This document shows positions 1 to 8,067 of a stretch of DNA of 64,000 nt, one piece after another. Under the pieces are notes generated by a model, which saw nothing but the letters and a program-made list of their open reading frames with translations, ran no database searches and was not told the origin of the DNA. This DNA comes from Chryseobacterium sp. POL2 (GTDB lineage: Bacteria; Bacteroidota; Bacteroidia; Flavobacteriales; Weeksellaceae). Location of the stretch: assembly GCF_011058315.1 (NCBI RefSeq), contig NZ_CP049298.1:868001-932000 (forward strand), in the 5' to 3' direction. Numbering within the stretch: the stretch's first letter is position 1; every line of letters starts with the position of its first letter. A program made the translations under genes and the position numbers.

Positions 1-98
1 AAGAAATAGCTTAAAAAAATACCAATGCCAAAAATCCCGACCAAAACGATGATGATGATTTTGATTTTCGATTGTTTTTTCTCTACCTTCGTATCCAT
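1..98 (-). CDS. Membrane-anchored N-terminus, probable HlyD-family periplasmic adaptor (partial)
   Basis: Only the first 32 or so codons are in the window; the gene runs off the left edge. The ATG is at 98-96. The peptide has a short charged N-terminus (MDTKVEKKQSK) followed by one long hydrophobic segment rich in Ile, Val and Gly, i.e. a cytoplasmic tail and a membrane anchor. In flavobacteria such an N-terminus, divergent from an NtrC-like regulator and its kinase, usually belongs to the membrane-fusion protein of an efflux or ABC export operon, and that is the basis for the call. The fragment contains no diagnostic domain, so another anchored protein is possible. Confidence 0.5.
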   Translation of the reverse strand, partial: MDTKVEKKQSKIKIIIIVLVGIFGIGIFLSYF

Positions 99-206
99 TA
101 TAGTAGTTTGATTCACAGTTTATTACACGAACATAATGCCACAAAAATTATAAATCTGTAATATCCTGATAATGAGATTATGAAGAAAACAAATCAATTT
201 TAAAAG

Positions 207-243
207 TGTTCGAAAATGAACAGTATTTGTTCAAAACCGAACA
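207..243. promoter_or_regulatory. Tandem dyad operator, TGTTC-N6-GAACA twice, 21 bp apart
   Basis: Two 16-bp dyads, 207-222 and 228-243, each read TGTTC-N6-GAACA. Their centres are 21 bp apart, about two helical turns, and the whole 37-bp block is itself symmetric. It lies 15 bp upstream of the response-regulator start and roughly 110-145 bp upstream of the divergent adaptor gene. That spacing resembles the paired upstream activating sequences bound by NtrC-family dimers. The binding protein is inferred, most simply the adjacent regulator. Confidence 0.55.
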
Positions 244-258
244 TTTATTTTAATAAAC

Positions 259-1596
259 ATGAGAAAAAAAGAAGCCGGAATCCTAATTGTCGATGACGAC
301 GAAGACATATTATTTTCCGCCAGAGTTTGGCTGAAGAAGTTTTTCACAAACGTTATCAACATCAGTTCGCCACAAAAAATAATTTCTACGATTAATGAAA
401 ATGATATTGACGCCATTTTGCTGGACATGAACTTTAGAAGAGGTTTCGAAGATGGAAAAGAAGGTTTGTATTGGCTTTCTGAAATCAAAGAAATTAATAA
501 AGACATTCCTGTGATTCTCATGACGGCTTATGGCGAAGTAGAATTGGCTGTAGAAGCTTTGAAAATGGGCGCTACCGATTTTATTCTGAAACCTTGGAAC
601 AACGAAAAACTCTATGCTTCTGTAAATCTCGCTGTGGATTTGTCCCGAAAAAATAAAAAACTTTCACAATGGGAAAATCTGTTGGAAAAAAATACCAATT
701 ATCAATTGGAAAGCCAATCTGCAAAGATGAATACCGTGATGCAAACCTTACAAAAAGTCGCAAAAACTGACGCAAATGTGCTTCTTTTAGGTGAAAACGG
801 AACTGGAAAATACGTGATGGCAGAATACCTCTATCAACACTCTTTGCGAAAAAATGAAGCTTTTGTACATATTGATTTGGGCGCGATTTCCGAAAATTTG
901 TTCGAAGCAGAATTGTTCGGTTACGCCAAAGGTGCTTTTACTGATGCCAAAACCGATAAAGCTGGAAAGATTGAAAATGCCGATGGTGGAACCGTTTTCC
1001 TTGATGAAATTGGGAATTTATCGTTGGGTTTGCAACAAAAATTATTGACTCTAATTCAAACTAAAAAATTATCACGAATTGGCGAAACCAAAGAACGTTT
1101 TCCCGATGTGAGATTCATTTTTGCGACCAATGCTAATTTGAAAAAACTGGTTGCAGAAGGCAAATTTCGGGAAGATTTGTATTTCAGAATCAATACTGTG
1201 GAAGTGGAATTGCCGCCGCTTCGGGAACGAAAAGAAGATATCCCAAATTTAGCCGCATTTTTCATTGAAAAATTTGAAAAAAAATACCATAAATCCAATA
1301 TTGAAATTTCTAATTTAGAGGAAGTGATTCAATATGCTTTTCCTGGAAATATTCGTGAATTGGAACATAGTTTGGAGCGCGAAATTATTTTGGCAGACAC
1401 CAACAAAATTCAGTTGAAATGGCAAGGTTTCGAAAAAAATCAAGAAACTTTAGTTTCTTTAAATTTGGAAGAAATGGAAGAAAAACTCATTAAAAATGCC
1501 TTGAAAAAATACCGTGGAAATATCTCTGCCGCCGCCGATGCCTTGGGACTTTCTCGTGCTGCACTCTACCGTAGAATGGAAAAATTTGGAATATAA
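259..1596 (+). CDS. Sigma-54-dependent response regulator, NtrC/AtoC family
   Basis: A 445-residue three-domain regulator. The receiver domain (about 7-120) has the acidic pocket at D12-D14, phospho-acceptor D56, T89 and K111. The AAA+ sigma-54 activation domain (about 150-380) has Walker A GENGTGK at 178-184 and Walker B ending D249-E250. The C-terminal Fis-type helix-turn-helix (about 415-445) contains ISAAADALGLSRAALYRR. The sigma-54 contact loop reads GAFTDA (225-230) instead of the usual GAFTGA. The kinase gene follows after 3 bases, so the two form one operon. It probably activates the divergent membrane or efflux operon at 98, and perhaps itself, through the dyads at 207-243. Family assignment is secure; the signal is unknown. 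Confidence 0.93.
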   Translation: MRKKEAGILIVDDDEDILFSARVWLKKFFTNVINISSPQKIISTINENDIDAILLDMNFRRGFEDGKEGLYWLSEIKEINKDIPVILMTAYGEVELAVEALKMGATDFILKPWNNEKLYASVNLAVDLSRKNKKLSQWENLLEKNTNYQLESQSAKMNTVMQTLQKVAKTDANVLLLGENGTGKYVMAEYLYQHSLRKNEAFVHIDLGAISENLFEAELFGYAKGAFTDAKTDKAGKIENADGGTVFLDEIGNLSLGLQQKLLTLIQTKKLSRIGETKERFPDVRFIFATNANLKKLVAEGKFREDLYFRINTVEVELPPLRERKEDIPNLAAFFIEKFEKKYHKSNIEISNLEEVIQYAFPGNIRELEHSLEREIILADTNKIQLKWQGFEKNQETLVSLNLEEMEEKLIKNALKKYRGNISAAADALGLSRAALYRRMEKFGI

Positions 1597-1599
1597 GCA

Positions 1600-2922
1600 A
1601 TGAATAAAATTTATTGGATTTGGCTGTTTTGGAGCCTTCTCAGTTTGGTATTTTGTCTTCTGGCTTTTGATGCATTTTGGCATCAGAAAGTCTTTACAGC
1701 GGTTATTTTGTTCGTTTTTGCTGTCATTTTTCACATGTTGTGTTGGTTAAATTTTAATCAAAAAATGAATGAAGTAGAAAAAATCATTTCTTCCATTCGT
1801 CAAAAAGATTTTTCACTTTTTCCAAAAATCTCCAAGTCCAACGACTTAAAATCAAGTGCTGTAAAGCTTTATTATCAAACAAAAGACGAACATAAAAATT
1901 TGTATTCTTACAAAAATCTGTACGATTCTATTTTGGACAAAATGGAAATTGGATTTTTAATTTTAAACAAATCATCTTCGGAAAAAGACTGGCAGGTTTT
2001 CTACTGCAATCCGAGTTTCACCAGAATTTTAAAAGTTCCGAAATACAATTCTTGGGCATTTTATCAAGAAAAATCGCCAGAATTTTTTAAACTCATTGAA
2101 GCAACAGATTTTCTGGATTCGCAGGAATTTATAGATATTTCCATTCAAGAAAGTAGCGCGCAATCGTTCTCGATTCGAACTTCCAGAATTTCCAATTTTC
2201 AAAATGATTTTTGTGTGATTTCTATGGAATCCATCCAAAAAATTATCGACAAAAAGGAGAAATTAGCTTGGAATAATCTAATGAAAGTCATTTCGCATGA
2301 GCTTCTCAACACGCTAACGCCAGTTAATAGTTTGATTCATAATCTGGAATATTTAACCGAACAAGAAAATCTAACCGACGAGGATCAAGAAGAAATAAAA
2401 GATTCTTTGAAAATTATCAATTCCAAATCGCAACAATTACTCCATTTCATCGATAGTTATCGTCAAATAGCAGAACTTCCAAAGCCTAAAAAATCGAGAA
2501 TTAATCTACGGAATAGTATCGAAAAGGTGTTAAAAATTTTCGAACCCGAATTTAAAATTCAGAACATAAAACTTGACGTGGACCTTCAAGATTTCTTTAT
2601 TCAGGCAGATGAAAGCATGATAGAACGCGTTTTGGTAAATCTTTTAACCAATGCACAATTGGCGGTACAACATCAAGAAAACAAACACATTCGATTGCAA
2701 GTTTTCGAAAGCAACAATCGTGTGGTTATCAGCGTTGAAGACAATGGGCAAGGCATAGACTCGCAGATTGAATCTAAAATTTTTCTTCCGTTTTTTACCA
2801 CGCGACCAAATGGTTCGGGAATTGGGCTTACGCTTTCCAAAAGCATTATGGAAGCGCACAATGGCTATATCGTATATCGCCGACTAGAAAAAGGTTCTGT
2901 ATTTGAACTTTGGTTTTTGTAG
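1600..2922 (+). CDS. Sensor histidine kinase (NtrY/AtoS-like), partner of the upstream regulator
   Basis: A 440-residue membrane kinase. Two adjacent N-terminal transmembrane helices (about 5-24 and 31-50) leave almost no periplasmic loop, so sensing is probably in the membrane or cytoplasm. A PAS-like region (about 100-215) follows. The dimerisation/phospho-acceptor helix has ISHELLNTLTP with H233, the ATP-binding domain has N347-N351, and DNGQGI (381-386) and a GSGIGL box follow near 405. It starts 3 bases after the response regulator and must be its cognate kinase. The H-box has Leu-Asn-Thr where most NtrB/NtrY kinases have Arg-Asn-Pro; the catalytic His is intact, so activity is expected. 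Confidence 0.92.
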   Translation: MNKIYWIWLFWSLLSLVFCLLAFDAFWHQKVFTAVILFVFAVIFHMLCWLNFNQKMNEVEKIISSIRQKDFSLFPKISKSNDLKSSAVKLYYQTKDEHKNLYSYKNLYDSILDKMEIGFLILNKSSSEKDWQVFYCNPSFTRILKVPKYNSWAFYQEKSPEFFKLIEATDFLDSQEFIDISIQESSAQSFSIRTSRISNFQNDFCVISMESIQKIIDKKEKLAWNNLMKVISHELLNTLTPVNSLIHNLEYLTEQENLTDEDQEEIKDSLKIINSKSQQLLHFIDSYRQIAELPKPKKSRINLRNSIEKVLKIFEPEFKIQNIKLDVDLQDFFIQADESMIERVLVNLLTNAQLAVQHQENKHIRLQVFESNNRVVISVEDNGQGIDSQIESKIFLPFFTTRPNGSGIGLTLSKSIMEAHNGYIVYRRLEKGSVFELWFL

Positions 2923-3011
2923 AAAACATATTTATAACAAAAAGTTATTGACTATAATTATTTATGATTTGATTCGTAATAACAAATACAGGTAATTTGC
3001 AGAAAAAAATA

Positions 3012-3947
3012 ATGGGCTTTTTAACCTCCAATAAAAACATTCAAATTTTAATATTTAGTGTTCTTGCAATTTTATCATTTAGCGGTTTGGTAAGTTCGCC
3101 TATTGCGTTATTGCTCGGTCTTTTCTTTGCCATTTTGGTCGGAAATCCCTTCGAAAATAAAGTTTCAAAATACATTTCCAAACTCTTGCAGATTTCTATT
3201 GTCGGACTTGGATTTGGACTGCATCTCGATGAAGCTTTGCAAGTTGGGCAATCTGGTTTTTTATTAACGGTTGGCAGTATTTTTAGTGTTTTGATTCTCG
3301 GCTATTTTTTAGGACAACTTTTAAACATAGAAAGACCGCTTTCTTATCTTATTTCCGCTGGTACAGCTATTTGTGGAGGAAGTGCCATAGCCGCCGTATC
3401 TCCAATTATCAAGGCGAATACCAAACAAATTTCGTTGGCATTGGCTATTGTTTTTTCGCTCAATTCCGTTGCTCTATTCGTTTATCCAAGTATTGGACAT
3501 TGGCTAATGATGTCGCAACAAGACTTTGGAATGTGGTGTGCGATTGGCATACACGACACCAGTTCGGTAGTTGGCGCAGCCAGTAAATATGGTGATGAAG
3601 CTCTGAAAACGGCAACAACAGTGAAACTAGCACGCGCACTTTGGATAATTCCAGTTTCTATTTTAACGATGTTTATTTTTAAAACTAAAGATTCAAAAAT
3701 TAAAATTCCTTGGTTTATTGGCTTTTTCATCATCGCTATTTTATTAAGTACTTACTTTCCTATTTTTGAAGTGGTAAGTCCTACGGTTACAGAGATTTCA
3801 AAATTGGGGCTTAATCTCACCTTGTTTTTAATTGGTTCAACCTTATCGCTTGAAGCGCTAAGATCGATTAGTATAAAACCATTATTCCTAGCTATTTTTC
3901 TTTGGATTTTTATAAGTATCGGAAGTTTAATATTAATTTTAAACTAA
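3012..3947 (+). CDS. YeiH/YeeE-type putative sulfate exporter family protein (UPF0324)
   Basis: A polytopic membrane protein of about 311 residues with around ten hydrophobic helices. The family signature includes a conserved glycine-rich turn (AGTAICGGSAIAAVSP, about 120-135) and a HDTSSVVGAA motif near 190. Proteins of this family are described as putative sulfate exporters; the substrate is not established for most members. I prefer the ATG at 3012, preceded by an A-rich stretch, over an in-frame TTG at 2997. The gene stands alone between the two-component system and a YdeI-like gene, with nothing nearby to indicate a substrate. Confidence 0.85.
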   Translation: MGFLTSNKNIQILIFSVLAILSFSGLVSSPIALLLGLFFAILVGNPFENKVSKYISKLLQISIVGLGFGLHLDEALQVGQSGFLLTVGSIFSVLILGYFLGQLLNIERPLSYLISAGTAICGGSAIAAVSPIIKANTKQISLALAIVFSLNSVALFVYPSIGHWLMMSQQDFGMWCAIGIHDTSSVVGAASKYGDEALKTATTVKLARALWIIPVSILTMFIFKTKDSKIKIPWFIGFFIIAILLSTYFPIFEVVSPTVTEISKLGLNLTLFLIGSTLSLEALRSISIKPLFLAIFLWIFISIGSLILILN

Positions 3948-3979
3948 ATTTCAGTAATTTTAGGTTTTAATATAGAACA

Positions 3980-4573
3980 ATGGCTGAGGTAAAACGCAAT
4001 CCAAAAGTTGATGCATATCTAACAAAGAAATCCGCTTGGCATAACGAAATAACCGCTCTTCGGGAATTGATTTTAGAATTTGATGTGGAAGAAGATTTCA
4101 AATGGTATCAACCTTGTTACAAAGTCAATGCTAAAAATGTAATAATAGTAGGTCCTTTCAAAGACTTTTGCGTTTTAAGCTTTTTCAAAGGTGTATTGTT
4201 GAAAGATCCAAAGCAACTTTTGGTACAGATGGGTGAAAACTCGCAGTCGAGTCGCGTGATAAAAATAACTAGTCTGGAACAAATTGAAACTCTAAAAAGT
4301 GATCTAAAAAACCTAATTGCCGAAGCTATACAAAATGAAAAAGAAGGCAAAAAAGTCACCTTAAAAAAGACCGAAGACTACGACGTTCCAGAAGAGTTAA
4401 CTGCCATGTTCGCAGAATATCCAGATCTAAAAACAGCTTTTGAAAAATTGACACCCGGACGACAACGCGGCTACCTTTTACACTTTTCCGCAGCCAAACA
4501 AGCTGCAACAAGATTAGCAAGAATTGAAAGGTATATCCCACAGATTATGGAAGGTAAAGGCTATCAAGAATAA
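3980..4573 (+). CDS. YdeI/OmpD-associated family protein
   Basis: A 197-residue soluble protein. The N-terminal half resembles the DUF1801 fold (WYQPCYKVN, then a hydrophobic VIIVGPFKDFCVLSFFKG stretch). The C-terminal half is the OmdA/YdeI part, ending in the characteristic LTPGRQRGYLLHFSAAKQ segment followed by an Arg-rich helix (about 150-185). Family members are annotated as bacteriocin-protection or OmpD-associated proteins, but their biochemical role is unclear. It lies 32 bases after the exporter gene and could be co-transcribed with it. Length and domain order are normal. Confidence 0.85.
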   Translation: MAEVKRNPKVDAYLTKKSAWHNEITALRELILEFDVEEDFKWYQPCYKVNAKNVIIVGPFKDFCVLSFFKGVLLKDPKQLLVQMGENSQSSRVIKITSLEQIETLKSDLKNLIAEAIQNEKEGKKVTLKKTEDYDVPEELTAMFAEYPDLKTAFEKLTPGRQRGYLLHFSAAKQAATRLARIERYIPQIMEGKGYQE

Positions 4574-4625
4574 TTCATTTTTTATGATTTATTAATAATT
4601 ATTATTACCTTTAAAGAAAAAAAAT

Positions 4626-5039
4626 ATGGAAACGATAAAAATTGACATCATTATTTTGGCACCAGCTTCCAAAGTTTGGGAGTTATATACACAGTCGCAC
4701 CATATTTCGAAATGGAATGTCGTGGACAACCGTTGGCGATGCACTTCTTCACATATCGACTTTAAAGAAGGTGGCACGTTTAAAAATACAATGGCACTAA
4801 AAGATGGCAGTTATTCGTTCGATTATGCTGGTGTTTTTGAAAAAATTATTCCGAACGAAGAAATCATCTATCGCACCAAAGATGGGCGTGTAGTAAAGGT
4901 TGGCTTCGAGACGATTGATGCAACAACGACAAAAATTACACAAGATATAGAGCCTGACAAACTTAATTCTTTCGAAAGTCAGCGCCAAGAATATTATAAC
5001 ATTCTCAATAATTTTCATAAATATGTTGAGAATCACTAA
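4626..5039 (+). CDS. SRPBCC-family (AHSA1-like) ligand-binding protein
   Basis: A 137-residue single-domain protein of the START/Bet v 1-like superfamily. The hallmarks are the opening beta strand followed by PASKVWELYTQSHHISKWN, the central GTFKNTMALKDGS strands, the EIIYRTKDGR region, and a C-terminal helix. These helix-grip proteins bind small hydrophobic ligands or act as co-chaperone-like domains; the ligand cannot be read from sequence. The gene is followed immediately by a strong hairpin terminator (5046-5067), closing the rightward block that began at 3012. Confidence 0.88.
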   Translation: METIKIDIIILAPASKVWELYTQSHHISKWNVVDNRWRCTSSHIDFKEGGTFKNTMALKDGSYSFDYAGVFEKIIPNEEIIYRTKDGRVVKVGFETIDATTTKITQDIEPDKLNSFESQRQEYYNILNNFHKYVENH

Positions 5040-5045
5040 AACAAA

Positions 5046-5075
5046 AATCCTCCAAATTAGGAGGATTATTTATTT
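5046..5075 (+). terminator. Rho-independent terminator after the SRPBCC gene
   Basis: A perfect 8-bp stem, AATCCTCC (5046-5053) with GGAGGATT (5060-5067), a 6-base loop, then an A/T-rich tail rich in T. It lies 6 bases after the stop codon. The leftward tolC remnant ends shortly after it, so it may act in both directions. Confidence 0.8.
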
Positions 5076-5101
5076 ATAAAATAGCTTTCAATTCGTTTTT
5101 T

Positions 5102-5608
5102 TTATAGGTCTTTTTGATAAATTATATTCTGGTCTAATTTTTTGTTTAAAACTAGAATTCCAAAAAAAAGCTCTTCGATTTGATTTTTTAACTGGTAAAG
5201 TTTCACTTCCATAAATGCAACATCAGCCTCTTTTTCTGTTTTTATGCTTTCTTTTTTATTTTTAATAATACCGCCATCGTAAAGAATTTGATTCAGCTCG
5301 CCATACACCCGATATTGATCTTTACTAATTTTATCAATTTCAAACCCAGGTAGTTTAATACCTAGACTTGTCACATCCGATTGGTAGGTTGCTTGTGCAT
5401 TTACGGAAAATTGTGGTAAGTAGCCTTTGCTGACATTGCTCAAAGAGTATTCTTTTGATTTTTCCATCAAGCCGAATTGTTTGATCAAAAGATAATTTTC
5501 TCTTGCCCACTCTTGGCATTGTCTTATACTTATACGAGGGGCTCCTTGTCTGCGGACATTGGTAAAACTTGCGAAACTAAGGAGTACAATAAATTATAAT
5601 TTTTGCAT
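5102..5608 (-). pseudogene. TolC-family outer-membrane efflux protein, truncated and nonsense-mutated remnant
   Basis: Read leftward from an ATG at 5608, the frame opens as MQKL followed by a TAA at codon 5 (5596-5594). It then continues uninterrupted for about 160 codons with a secretion-signal-like stretch and a TolC-like sequence: ARENYLLIKQFG, SNVSKGYLPQFS, LYDGGIIKNKKES and coiled helices up to QKDL. It stops at 5102, near residue 168, whereas TolC proteins are around 400-450 residues, so the second structural repeat is missing. Both lesions argue for a dead gene. No companion efflux genes flank it. An internal start (TTG at 5488) could give a 128-residue cytoplasmic fragment but no functional pore. 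Confidence 0.85.
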
Positions 5609-5856
5609 CTCTTTTGGATTATATTACAAATTCCAGAAGAAAAAAAATGATTTTTCTCTATCTTAAAAAACCAAACTAATATAATGATAAAGATTTGAGA
5701 TCTAAATTTCTAATCAATAGATTATGCTATTTTACACATAATTATCCCAAAAGGCATTCACTTTCTTCCCAAAATAAAAAAAAATGAACGCCTCTAAAGA
5801 ATCGCAAGAAATACGACAATAAGAAGTTGAAAAACTTTTGTGTGTTTTAGAAATAT

Positions 5857-6987
5857 TTATTCAATACTAAAATTAATTTCAGCATCTAGTTTTGGAAATT
5901 TATTTTGAGAAACGAATTTTCTCCCTGTGCAATCAACTTCTTGCCAAGCCTTTTTGCGTCCAAGATCGCCAACCTCAACCACATAAGGAATCAGTTTAAT
6001 ATTACTAATCTCAGCATCAAAAATCTCTTTGTACTGCACCGCAACATCAAGAACACAATCAAAATCCGTATTGAGTTTTACATTACGATAAATGATATCA
6101 AAATGGCTTTCTTTATTTTCTGGAATTCTGAAATAAGCTTCGTAACCTACCGTATCGCCTCGCAATACAGCCATGGTTTTCAGTGCATAAAACAAGGCAT
6201 ATGTGTAATACTTTCGGCTCTGTTGTCTTCCATAATCATTTGGATAAAAACCGCCTTCAAACAAGATTGTCGGAATCCCAAATTTCATCAAATTATCACC
6301 TGAGGAAGTTGGATAAAACTCGTCATTATAACGTGCAATCTGGTTCGGAAGGAATTGTTGCATTTGTATAAAAATCGCCGAAATAATAGCCATACTTTTC
6401 TTTCTATTTTCCGTTAAACTTCGCTCAGTATCTTGTGAAGGGGCCAAAAACGAAAGGGTCGCCGGAAGATCTTTATCGGCAGAAAAAATAGTACGCTGAT
6501 CATGAAGATTTAACGCATAATCATATTTAGTATCTTTTATAAAATTTTTCAAAATTCGCATTTCGATACTTGATTCTTTTAAAAAATCCCTGTTAATATC
6601 GATATCAAAAGCATTACGACGCGTCCAGACTTCCGAGCCATCAGGATTTAGCATAAAAATAAAATCTAAAGTCAATGCTAAAAAAAGCTTCTGCTTAACC
6701 TCATCATGCGCCTTAAAAAATTCTAATAAATCCAGCATTGCTAGAGTCGCGGTGGATTCGTTGCCATGCATTTGTGACCAAGCCGCCACTTTAACAGGAC
6801 CATTTCCTAAACTTAATTTATAGATGGGTTTTCCTAAAGATGATTTTCCGATCTCCGTGATACAATCGCTGAGATTGGCTTGTAGGTAAGAAAATAATTT
6901 TTCTGGGGAAATATAGCGTTCTGGGAAATCTTGATTTTTTACGTATTGAAAAATTCCAGCCATTATTTGATAATTTAAGTTTGTCAA
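5857..6987 (-). CDS. M14-family zinc carboxypeptidase-like protein
   Basis: A 376-residue metallopeptidase. The zinc ligands typical of M14 are visible as H74 and E77 in MHGNES and H162 in NLHDQ; LNPDGSEVWTRRNAFDIDIN carries the substrate-binding Arg/Asn region, and the likely catalytic base is E245 in ILFEGGFY. There is no signal peptide, so it is probably cytoplasmic and may trim peptides or cell-wall fragments; the substrate is unknown. The C-terminal domain of about 70 residues is extra to the peptidase core. Its start is 32 bp from a TTACAATTGTAA palindrome (7019-7030) that matches the operators of the divergent XRE gene, so the two genes may share regulation. Confidence 0.87.
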   Translation of the reverse strand: MTNLNYQIMAGIFQYVKNQDFPERYISPEKLFSYLQANLSDCITEIGKSSLGKPIYKLSLGNGPVKVAAWSQMHGNESTATLAMLDLLEFFKAHDEVKQKLFLALTLDFIFMLNPDGSEVWTRRNAFDIDINRDFLKESSIEMRILKNFIKDTKYDYALNLHDQRTIFSADKDLPATLSFLAPSQDTERSLTENRKKSMAIISAIFIQMQQFLPNQIARYNDEFYPTSSGDNLMKFGIPTILFEGGFYPNDYGRQQSRKYYTYALFYALKTMAVLRGDTVGYEAYFRIPENKESHFDIIYRNVKLNTDFDCVLDVAVQYKEIFDAEISNIKLIPYVVEVGDLGRKKAWQEVDCTGRKFVSQNKFPKLDAEINFSIE

Positions 6988-7018
6988 ATTTATGAAAAAG
7001 CAATGAATAATTTAAAGT

Positions 7019-7030
7019 TTACAATTGTAA
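7019..7030. promoter_or_regulatory. TTAC-N4-GTAA palindrome upstream of the M14 peptidase
   Basis: TTACAATTGTAA is a perfect 12-bp palindrome 32 bp before the peptidase start. It matches the sites clustered in front of the XRE gene and would overlap the peptidase promoter region. Regulation by the XRE protein is inferred. Confidence 0.45.
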
Positions 7031-7476
7031 TTTCATTAAACACATGTAAATGTCATCTTGTCTGTTGAAAATATTGTTAATTGAACTATTTATAATTAAT
7101 TTATACAATTATTTGATTATCAGCTTTTTATATAATTTATATAAATACTTAATTTAACTTTACTTTAAGTATAAAAACACTACTTAATCCTCATTTAAGG
7201 ACTAATTTATCAAACATGACAAATGTGAGTAAACAACTACCCAATAGCTTGTTATACATTTGTTAATTATAAAAAAACTATTAAAGATTAATAGCAGATA
7301 GTATCAAAAGCCATAACCTATTGCTTAATAGAATTTTAGTAAATTTTAATCAAAACTTGGTTTTTTAATTAATGTAAAGTTTACAATTTTATACGATTAA
7401 ACTTTCCACAATATTTTAACAATACAAGATTTTTATATCATTCAACTACTTGATTATTAGATATATAGTGTTTAAT

Positions 7477-7555
7477 TTACATTTGTAATTTCTAAATGTT
7501 TACTTCTGTAATATTTACTCTATTTATAATTGTAAAAGTTTTATTACATTTGTAA
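7477..7555. promoter_or_regulatory. Operator array in front of the XRE gene (TTAC-N4-GTAA)
   Basis: Three exact TTAC-N4-GTAA dyads lie at 7477-7488, 7500-7511 and 7544-7555, with one near match (TTATAATTGTAA) at 7524-7535. Start-to-start spacings are 23, 24 and 20 bp, so successive sites fall roughly on the same face of the helix two turns apart. The last site ends one base before the ATG of the regulator. This is the arrangement expected for cooperative autorepression by a dimeric HTH protein. Confidence 0.6.
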
Positions 7556-7556
7556 A

Positions 7557-8060
7557 ATGGAAATTAATGAGAGAATCTCCGTTATTATGGAGCATTATAA
7601 TATTAGTCCGTCAGAATTTGCTGAGAAAGTAGATGTCCAGCGGTCGAGTATTTCGCACATCACTTCAGGGCGGAACAAGCCATCTTTGGAGTTTATCACC
7701 AAAGTCAAAAATAGCTTCCCAGACATAGAATGGGACTGGCTAATCAATAATAATGGGCCAATGATAAAACCTAAAGTAGAAATTATTGAAGAAAAAGTGG
7801 AAGTAAAAAAGCTTCCCCTACCCGACCTTTTCTCTATAATCGAAGATGAAAGTTTTGGTCGAAATAATTTGATTCCAGAAAAAGAGCAAAAAACTAATGC
7901 GTCAGAAACGAATAAAATGTCCTCTGACAAAGAAGAAAAAAAAATAATCAATTCTCAGCCATTAGAGAATTTTCCAATGGTACACGAAAATTCTTCGAAA
8001 AAAGTGAAGCGCGTTATTTTATTTTTTGAAGACGGCACTTTTGAAGCTTTCGAAAATTAA
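7557..8060 (+). CDS. XRE-family helix-turn-helix transcriptional regulator
   Basis: A 167-residue DNA-binding protein. The N-terminal HTH_3 domain (about 5-65) has the segment SPSEFAEKVDVQRSSISHIT and the GRNKPSLEF turn. A charged, low-complexity linker rich in Lys and Glu (about 75-145) leads to a short conserved C-terminal strand (KRVILFFEDGTFEAFE). It has no peptidase or sensor domain. The operator array that abuts its start codon indicates autoregulation, and a matching site lies before the divergent M14 peptidase. Regulators of this build occur widely in flavobacteria; I do not know a demonstrated role. Confidence 0.9.
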   Translation: MEINERISVIMEHYNISPSEFAEKVDVQRSSISHITSGRNKPSLEFITKVKNSFPDIEWDWLINNNGPMIKPKVEIIEEKVEVKKLPLPDLFSIIEDESFGRNNLIPEKEQKTNASETNKMSSDKEEKKIINSQPLENFPMVHENSSKKVKRVILFFEDGTFEAFEN

Positions 8061-8067
8061 ATCGTTT

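Larger units (their letters stand above)
6988..7556. other. Long A+T-rich divergent intergenic region with repeated operator-like sites
   Basis: About 570 bp between the M14 peptidase (leftward) and the XRE regulator (rightward). No plausible gene is present. It holds copies of a TTAC-N4-GTAA dyad next to both flanking genes, a 13-bp palindrome TGTAAA-G-TTTACA at 7373-7385, and several half-sites. The middle is otherwise low-complexity A/T sequence. Confidence 0.7.

Noticed and set aside
110-145. A full sigma-54 (-24/-12) promoter for the divergent gene at 98
   Set aside because: The -24-like TGGC is present, but the -12 element reads GT instead of GC and the spacing is only approximate. I keep it as a hint, not a feature.
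2644-2861. Leftward small frames under the histidine kinase
   Set aside because: They overlap the ATP-binding domain of the kinase on the other strand and show no independent evidence.
7080-7470. Very A/T-rich stretch as a replication origin or phage attachment site
   Set aside because: No DnaA-box cluster, dnaA gene, integrase or repeat bracket is seen. The only repeated motif is the TTAC-N4-GTAA family, better explained as regulatory.
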